This document shows, piece by piece, positions 42,600 to 44,463 of a DNA stretch of 44,463 nt. Below the pieces are notes generated by a model that was not told the origin of the DNA, did not search any database, and saw only the letters and a list, made by a program, of their open reading frames with translations. Location: positions 1 through 44,463 of the forward strand of contig JAQGPC010000129.1 in the NCBI GenBank assembly GCA_028293285.1, given 5' to 3'. The translations under genes were made by a program, and so were the position numbers. Within the stretch, counting starts at the first letter, position 1; every line of letters starts with the position of its first letter. The stretch comes from Pedosphaera sp. (GTDB lineage Bacteria > Verrucomicrobiota > Verrucomicrobiia > Limisphaerales > Pedosphaeraceae).

Positions 42600-43190
42600 A
42601 TGAATATTACAAAAGCGGTTTTTGAGATCAGTGCGCCCAATCTGGAATCGTGTCCGGCGGAGACGTTGCCGGAGTTTGCTTTTATCGGGCGGTCGAACGT
42701 TGGCAAGTCTTCGCTGGTCAACCTGCTCGCCGGCCAAAAGAACCTGGCGCGAGTTTCGAAAATTCCGGGCTACACGAAGCTGATTAATTTTTTCATGATC
42801 AATAATTCCTGGCGTCTGGTCGATTTGCCGGGTTATGGGTATGCGCACGTCGCGCGGGAGAATAAGGCGAGATTCAATGATGCGGTGGCCAATTATCTGG
42901 CGAACAGGCCGAACCTTTATTGTGTCTTTTTATTGATCGATTCCAGTTTGACGCCGCAGAAGATCGATCTGGAGTTCATCCAGTGGCTGGGAGAGCAAGA
43001 TACACCGTTTGAATTGGTCTTCACAAAAACCGACAAGGTGAAGCCGGCGCAATTGCAAAAAAACATGGAGTTGTTCCAGGAAAGCATCGCCGGCATGTTT
43101 GAAAATGTTCCGGAAATACTGGCCTGTTCTTCGGTAAAGAAGAATGGGGTGCAGGAACTGCTGAAGGTCATCGATGAGGCTATGGCATGA
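42600..43190 (+). CDS. engB: Ribosome biogenesis GTP-binding protein EngB/YsxC
   Basis: A 196-aa GTPase of the EngB/YsxC/YihA family, which assists assembly of the large ribosomal subunit. The G1 loop is GRSNVGKSSL, G3 is DLPGYGYA, G4 is TKTD and G5 lies in CSSVKKNG. The switch region reads PGYTKLINFF where most family members have PGRTQ, a modest difference. ATG at 42600 (MNITKAVFEISAP) fits the family N-terminus better than the upstream in-frame ATG at 42579. It lies 34 bp before rsgA on the same strand, so both ribosome-assembly GTPases may be transcribed together. Confidence 0.95.
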   Translation: MNITKAVFEISAPNLESCPAETLPEFAFIGRSNVGKSSLVNLLAGQKNLARVSKIPGYTKLINFFMINNSWRLVDLPGYGYAHVARENKARFNDAVANYLANRPNLYCVFLLIDSSLTPQKIDLEFIQWLGEQDTPFELVFTKTDKVKPAQLQKNMELFQESIAGMFENVPEILACSSVKKNGVQELLKVIDEAMA

Positions 43191-43224
43191 GTGGATATCT
43201 GTCGTTTGAAATACGGGGGCGGCG

Positions 43225-44319
43225 ATGACATTGCAAGATTTGGGATGGAACGCAGCGTTTGAAAAGGAGTTCGCTCCGTTTCATTTGAAGGGGTGGAAGC
43301 CGGCGCGCTTGATCCGGGACAATCGCATCACCTACGGCGCACTCCTGGCGGATGGGCGGGAGTTGGAGGTGAGCATGAGTGGCAAGATTTATCACGATGC
43401 GGAAACGGATGCGGAACTTCCGGCCGTGGGAGACTGGGTGGCGTTGGAGGTAGGTATTGACGGCGGAGAGACGGTCATCCAGGCACGGTTGACAAGGCAG
43501 AGTTGTTTTTCGCGCCGGGCTGCCGGTCAAAGCGCGGAGGAGCAGGTGATGGTGGCGAATGTCAACGTAGTTGTGGTGGTGACCGAGGCCGGACCGGATT
43601 TCAATGCGCGGCGCATGGAACGCTATTTCACACTCATTGGCCGTTGTGGCGCGAAGGCGGTGGTGCTGCTCAATAAAGCGGACCTTTACCCGGACGCACA
43701 CAATCAGGCGGTGGCGGAGGCGATTCGCGCACTCAATGCGGAGACGGACGTTTATATTACCAGCGTGGAAAAGAACCAAGGGTTGGCTGGGCTGAAGAAT
43801 TATTTAAAGCCGGGAATTTCAATCGCGTTCACCGGTTCGAGCGGCGTGGGAAAGTCCGCTTTGATCAACCTGCTATTGGGCGATGAAGCGCAATGGACGG
43901 ATGAGGTGAATGGAATCACGGGCAAAGGGCGGCATACCACGACGGCCCGTGAATTGATCGTCCTGCCCAAAGGAGGGATGATTATTGATAACCCTGGCAT
44001 CAAGGAAGTGCAGATGTGGACGGATGAATCGACTTTGCGCGAGGCGTTTTCGGATATCAAGGCGCTGGCTGCGCAATGCAAGTTTGATGACTGCAAGCAT
44101 GGTGCAGACAGCGGTTGCGCGTTGCGTGGGGCAATTGAAAAGGGCGAGCTTAGCCGCGCGCGGTTGGAGGGGTATCTCAAGTTGGATGGGGAGATTGAAA
44201 AGCTTCGGGGTCGCCGTAAAAAGCGACAGACGATTGTTAATCGAGAAGTCTTGCGAGGCCGGAAGGTGAAGGCACGGAGAAGAAGTGACCGGGAATTTGC
44301 GCGGGATTTGATGGCGTGA
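43225..44319 (+). CDS. rsgA: Ribosome small subunit-dependent GTPase A
   Basis: A 364-aa circularly permuted GTPase (RsgA/YjeQ) that acts late in 30S subunit maturation. An N-terminal OB-fold (about 40-110) is followed by the permuted GTPase: G4 LNKADL near 151-156, then G1 GSSGVGKSALIN near 203-214, then G3 DNPGIKE near 255. The C-terminal zinc region is CKFDDCKHGADSGC, the usual Cys-Cys-His-Cys set. A basic tail rich in Arg and Lys ends the protein. The DNPG form of G3 is a known variant of DTPG. Start ATG at 43225 follows a GGGGGCGGCG stretch. Probable operon with engB. Confidence 0.96.
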   Translation: MTLQDLGWNAAFEKEFAPFHLKGWKPARLIRDNRITYGALLADGRELEVSMSGKIYHDAETDAELPAVGDWVALEVGIDGGETVIQARLTRQSCFSRRAAGQSAEEQVMVANVNVVVVVTEAGPDFNARRMERYFTLIGRCGAKAVVLLNKADLYPDAHNQAVAEAIRALNAETDVYITSVEKNQGLAGLKNYLKPGISIAFTGSSGVGKSALINLLLGDEAQWTDEVNGITGKGRHTTTARELIVLPKGGMIIDNPGIKEVQMWTDESTLREAFSDIKALAAQCKFDDCKHGADSGCALRGAIEKGELSRARLEGYLKLDGEIEKLRGRRKKRQTIVNREVLRGRKVKARRRSDREFARDLMA

Positions 44320-44393
44320 AGAATGAAGGGCGGAAGGCTAAGTAGGTAGCCAAAAGTTTTTTGACAGATTGGCGCTTTGTCTGAAGTTGGTGC

Positions 44394-44463
44394 ATGAAAA
44401 AGGAGAGCGGCGCAAGGTCCAACTTTTGGCAGGCGCAGGACCTTCTGCGTTTGAGTCGCGCAC
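44394..44463 (+). CDS. Possible gene start, cut by the window end
   Basis: An ATG at 44394 opens a frame of 23 codons that runs off the window (start MKKESGARSNFWQAQDLL). No domain can be recognised in so few residues and there is no clear ribosome-binding site. A TTGACA hexamer at 44361-44366 could be a -35 box, but no good -10 follows at the right distance. This is a weak call. Confidence 0.2.
   Translation, partial: MKKESGARSNFWQAQDLLRLSRA

Overview
The window looks like chromosomal DNA of a Gram-negative verrucomicrobium of the Pedosphaera/Limisphaerales kind. This is an inference from gene content. The pointers are the DUF1501 plus PSCyt1/DUF1549/DUF1553 pair, two DUF1080 (3-keto-disaccharide hydrolase) proteins, a mosaic surface protein with a C-terminal module ending in an RFYR-type motif, lipid A and heptose genes, and weak Shine-Dalgarno sequences before most genes. 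No rRNA, tRNA, CRISPR array, transposase or phage gene was seen.

Layout. 1-9.6 kb is a signalling block: a stand-alone CheB-like methylesterase, a histidine kinase with an ethylene-receptor-like membrane domain, then a minus-strand operon that reads in transcription order: 1316-aa PAS/GAF kinase, Rcp1-like receiver, receiver-PAS-HisKA_3 kinase, second Rcp1-like receiver. The last receiver meets the ethylene-receptor-like kinase tail to tail, with stop codons sharing TTAA. 9.6-16.1 kb (plus strand) holds a short aldehyde dehydrogenase homologue, malate dehydrogenase, a DeoC homologue with altered active-site residues, a compact type III polyketide synthase / methyltransferase / flavoprotein cluster, and thiE. 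16.4-25.1 kb holds a 1628-aa mosaic surface protein, a GNAT acetyltransferase, a PfkB sugar kinase and a secreted gametolysin-like metalloprotease. 25.1-29.4 kb is a minus-strand lpxK - acyltransferase - waaF - cysE operon. 29.6-32.1 kb has a fatty acid hydroxylase family protein, a deoxyhypusine synthase-like protein and a small membrane protein. 32.1-32.7 kb is non-coding and carries a 165-bp MITE-like inverted-repeat element. 32.7-37.5 kb is the two-gene PSCyt/DUF1501 operon. 37.7-42.3 kb holds a J-domain/DUF1080 fusion, two poorly characterised membrane proteins and a DUF1080 lipoprotein. 42.6-44.3 kb has the ribosome-assembly GTPases EngB and RsgA.

How the genes may work together. The signalling block could form one branched phosphorelay, because two stand-alone receivers lie beside three kinases. 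The polyketide trio resembles alkylresorcinol/quinone-type phenolic lipid clusters. The PSCyt/DUF1501 operon and the DUF1080 proteins fit the exported polysaccharide-degrading repertoire typical of this phylum. The points most worth a second look are the ethylene-receptor-like kinase, the J-domain/DUF1080 fusion, the DeoC homologue lacking the Schiff-base lysine, the polyketide cluster, paired ATGGGGTA-type palindromes upstream of the kinase operon, and a heptamer repeat absorbed into thiE.
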